A stretch of 21,186 nucleotides of DNA from an uncultured Clostridia bacterium (GTDB taxonomy: Bacteria; Bacillota; Clostridia; Oscillospirales; CAG-272). The first letter of the stretch is position 1. Each line of letters starts with the position of its first letter. The position numbers and the translations under genes were made by a program. Where the stretch lies: NCBI GenBank assembly GCA_947652805.1, contig CANTEM010000009.1, forward strand, positions 1 to 21,186, read 5' to 3'. Shown piece after piece: positions 21,100 through 21,186 of the stretch. Below the pieces are notes generated by a model that was not told where the DNA came from, did not search any database, and saw nothing but the letters and a program-made list of their open reading frames with translations.

Positions 21100-21186
21100 A
21101 ATTTTTTTGCTCTGCGGATCCAGTTAGGGGGAGTCTTTTAAAATCTATACTTTTGAGAGCCTTTTTCAAATAATATAAAAGAAACC
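21100..21186. other. Intergenic tail after repeat E
   Basis: AT-rich, no open reading frame of note. It holds a degenerate class II repeat end (GGGGGAGTC then T4, ending near 21140), whose mirror partner is missing on the left of copy E, and a further GAGAGCCTTTTT fragment near 21155-21167. The next gene lies outside the window. Confidence 0.5.

Overview
The window reads as a chromosomal segment of an anaerobic, low-to-mid-GC Gram-positive bacterium, most likely class Clostridia (Oscillospirales/Ruminococcaceae-like). The pointers are a ferredoxin-dependent indolepyruvate oxidoreductase, a small alarmone synthetase, the Firmicutes gene order tilS-hpt-ftsH, AGAAAGG/AAAGGAG ribosome binding sites, near-consensus sigma-A promoters, and a family of palindromic intergenic repeats of a kind I associate with gut Clostridia. 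The genus is inference. I saw no phage genes, transposase, CRISPR array, tRNA or rRNA.

Layout. (1) 10-2139 (+): a MATE-family exporter followed by a RelA/SpoT-domain small alarmone synthetase. (2) 7012-2438 (-): a probable operon iorA-iorB-mnmM-(proline-rich membrane protein with a CuAO-N-like domain)-shikimate kinase-like protein, driven by a perfect TTGACA-17-TATAAT promoter at 7066-7094. (3) 8645-7103 (-): a DHH-DHHA2 (family II pyrophosphatase-like) protein and a five-TM protein. (4) 8731-9603 (+): a nucleoside hydrolase. (5) 10261-9743 (-): a cytosolic Cu/Zn superoxide dismutase, divergent from (6) 10433-11959 (+), an (alpha/alpha)6-barrel glycoside hydrolase. (7) 16021-12210 (-): DUF2079 membrane protein-radC-rimM-trmD. 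(8) 16542-20900 (+): a small two-TM protein-tilS-hpt-ftsH. Much of the content is core housekeeping: tRNA modification (mnmM, trmD, tilS), ribosome maturation (rimM), purine salvage (hpt, nucleoside hydrolase) and membrane proteolysis (ftsH).

The most distinctive signal lies between the genes. Five loci (A 2194-2353, B 9611-9734, C 11991-12172, D about 16153-16440, E 20946-21099) carry a mosaic, hairpin-rich repeat. Its ends read A4-5-G-C/G-C-Y-CCC-TTGTG and the mirror image. Next comes a second hairpin whose sequence changes from copy to copy while its pairing is kept. In A, C, D and E there is a directional core of 58-59 bp bounded by GGATTGT and ACAATCC (36 bp in A through an internal deletion). 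Most ends are a GC hairpin with an outward T-tract, that is, an intrinsic terminator. A copy occupies every convergent gene junction in the window (A, B, C), one separates two divergent promoters (D), and one follows the ftsH terminator (E). At several ends the YAA loop of the terminal hairpin is replaced by a 22-25 nt GGAG...CTCC-type hairpin, and B and D show one element nested inside the remains of an older one. Other points of note are a perfect consensus promoter antisense to the DHH gene, loss of a key substrate-binding motif in two enzymes (SRKKQ in the pyrophosphatase-like protein, the shikimate-binding Arg in the shikimate kinase-like protein), and the grouping of IOR with a shikimate kinase-like gene.
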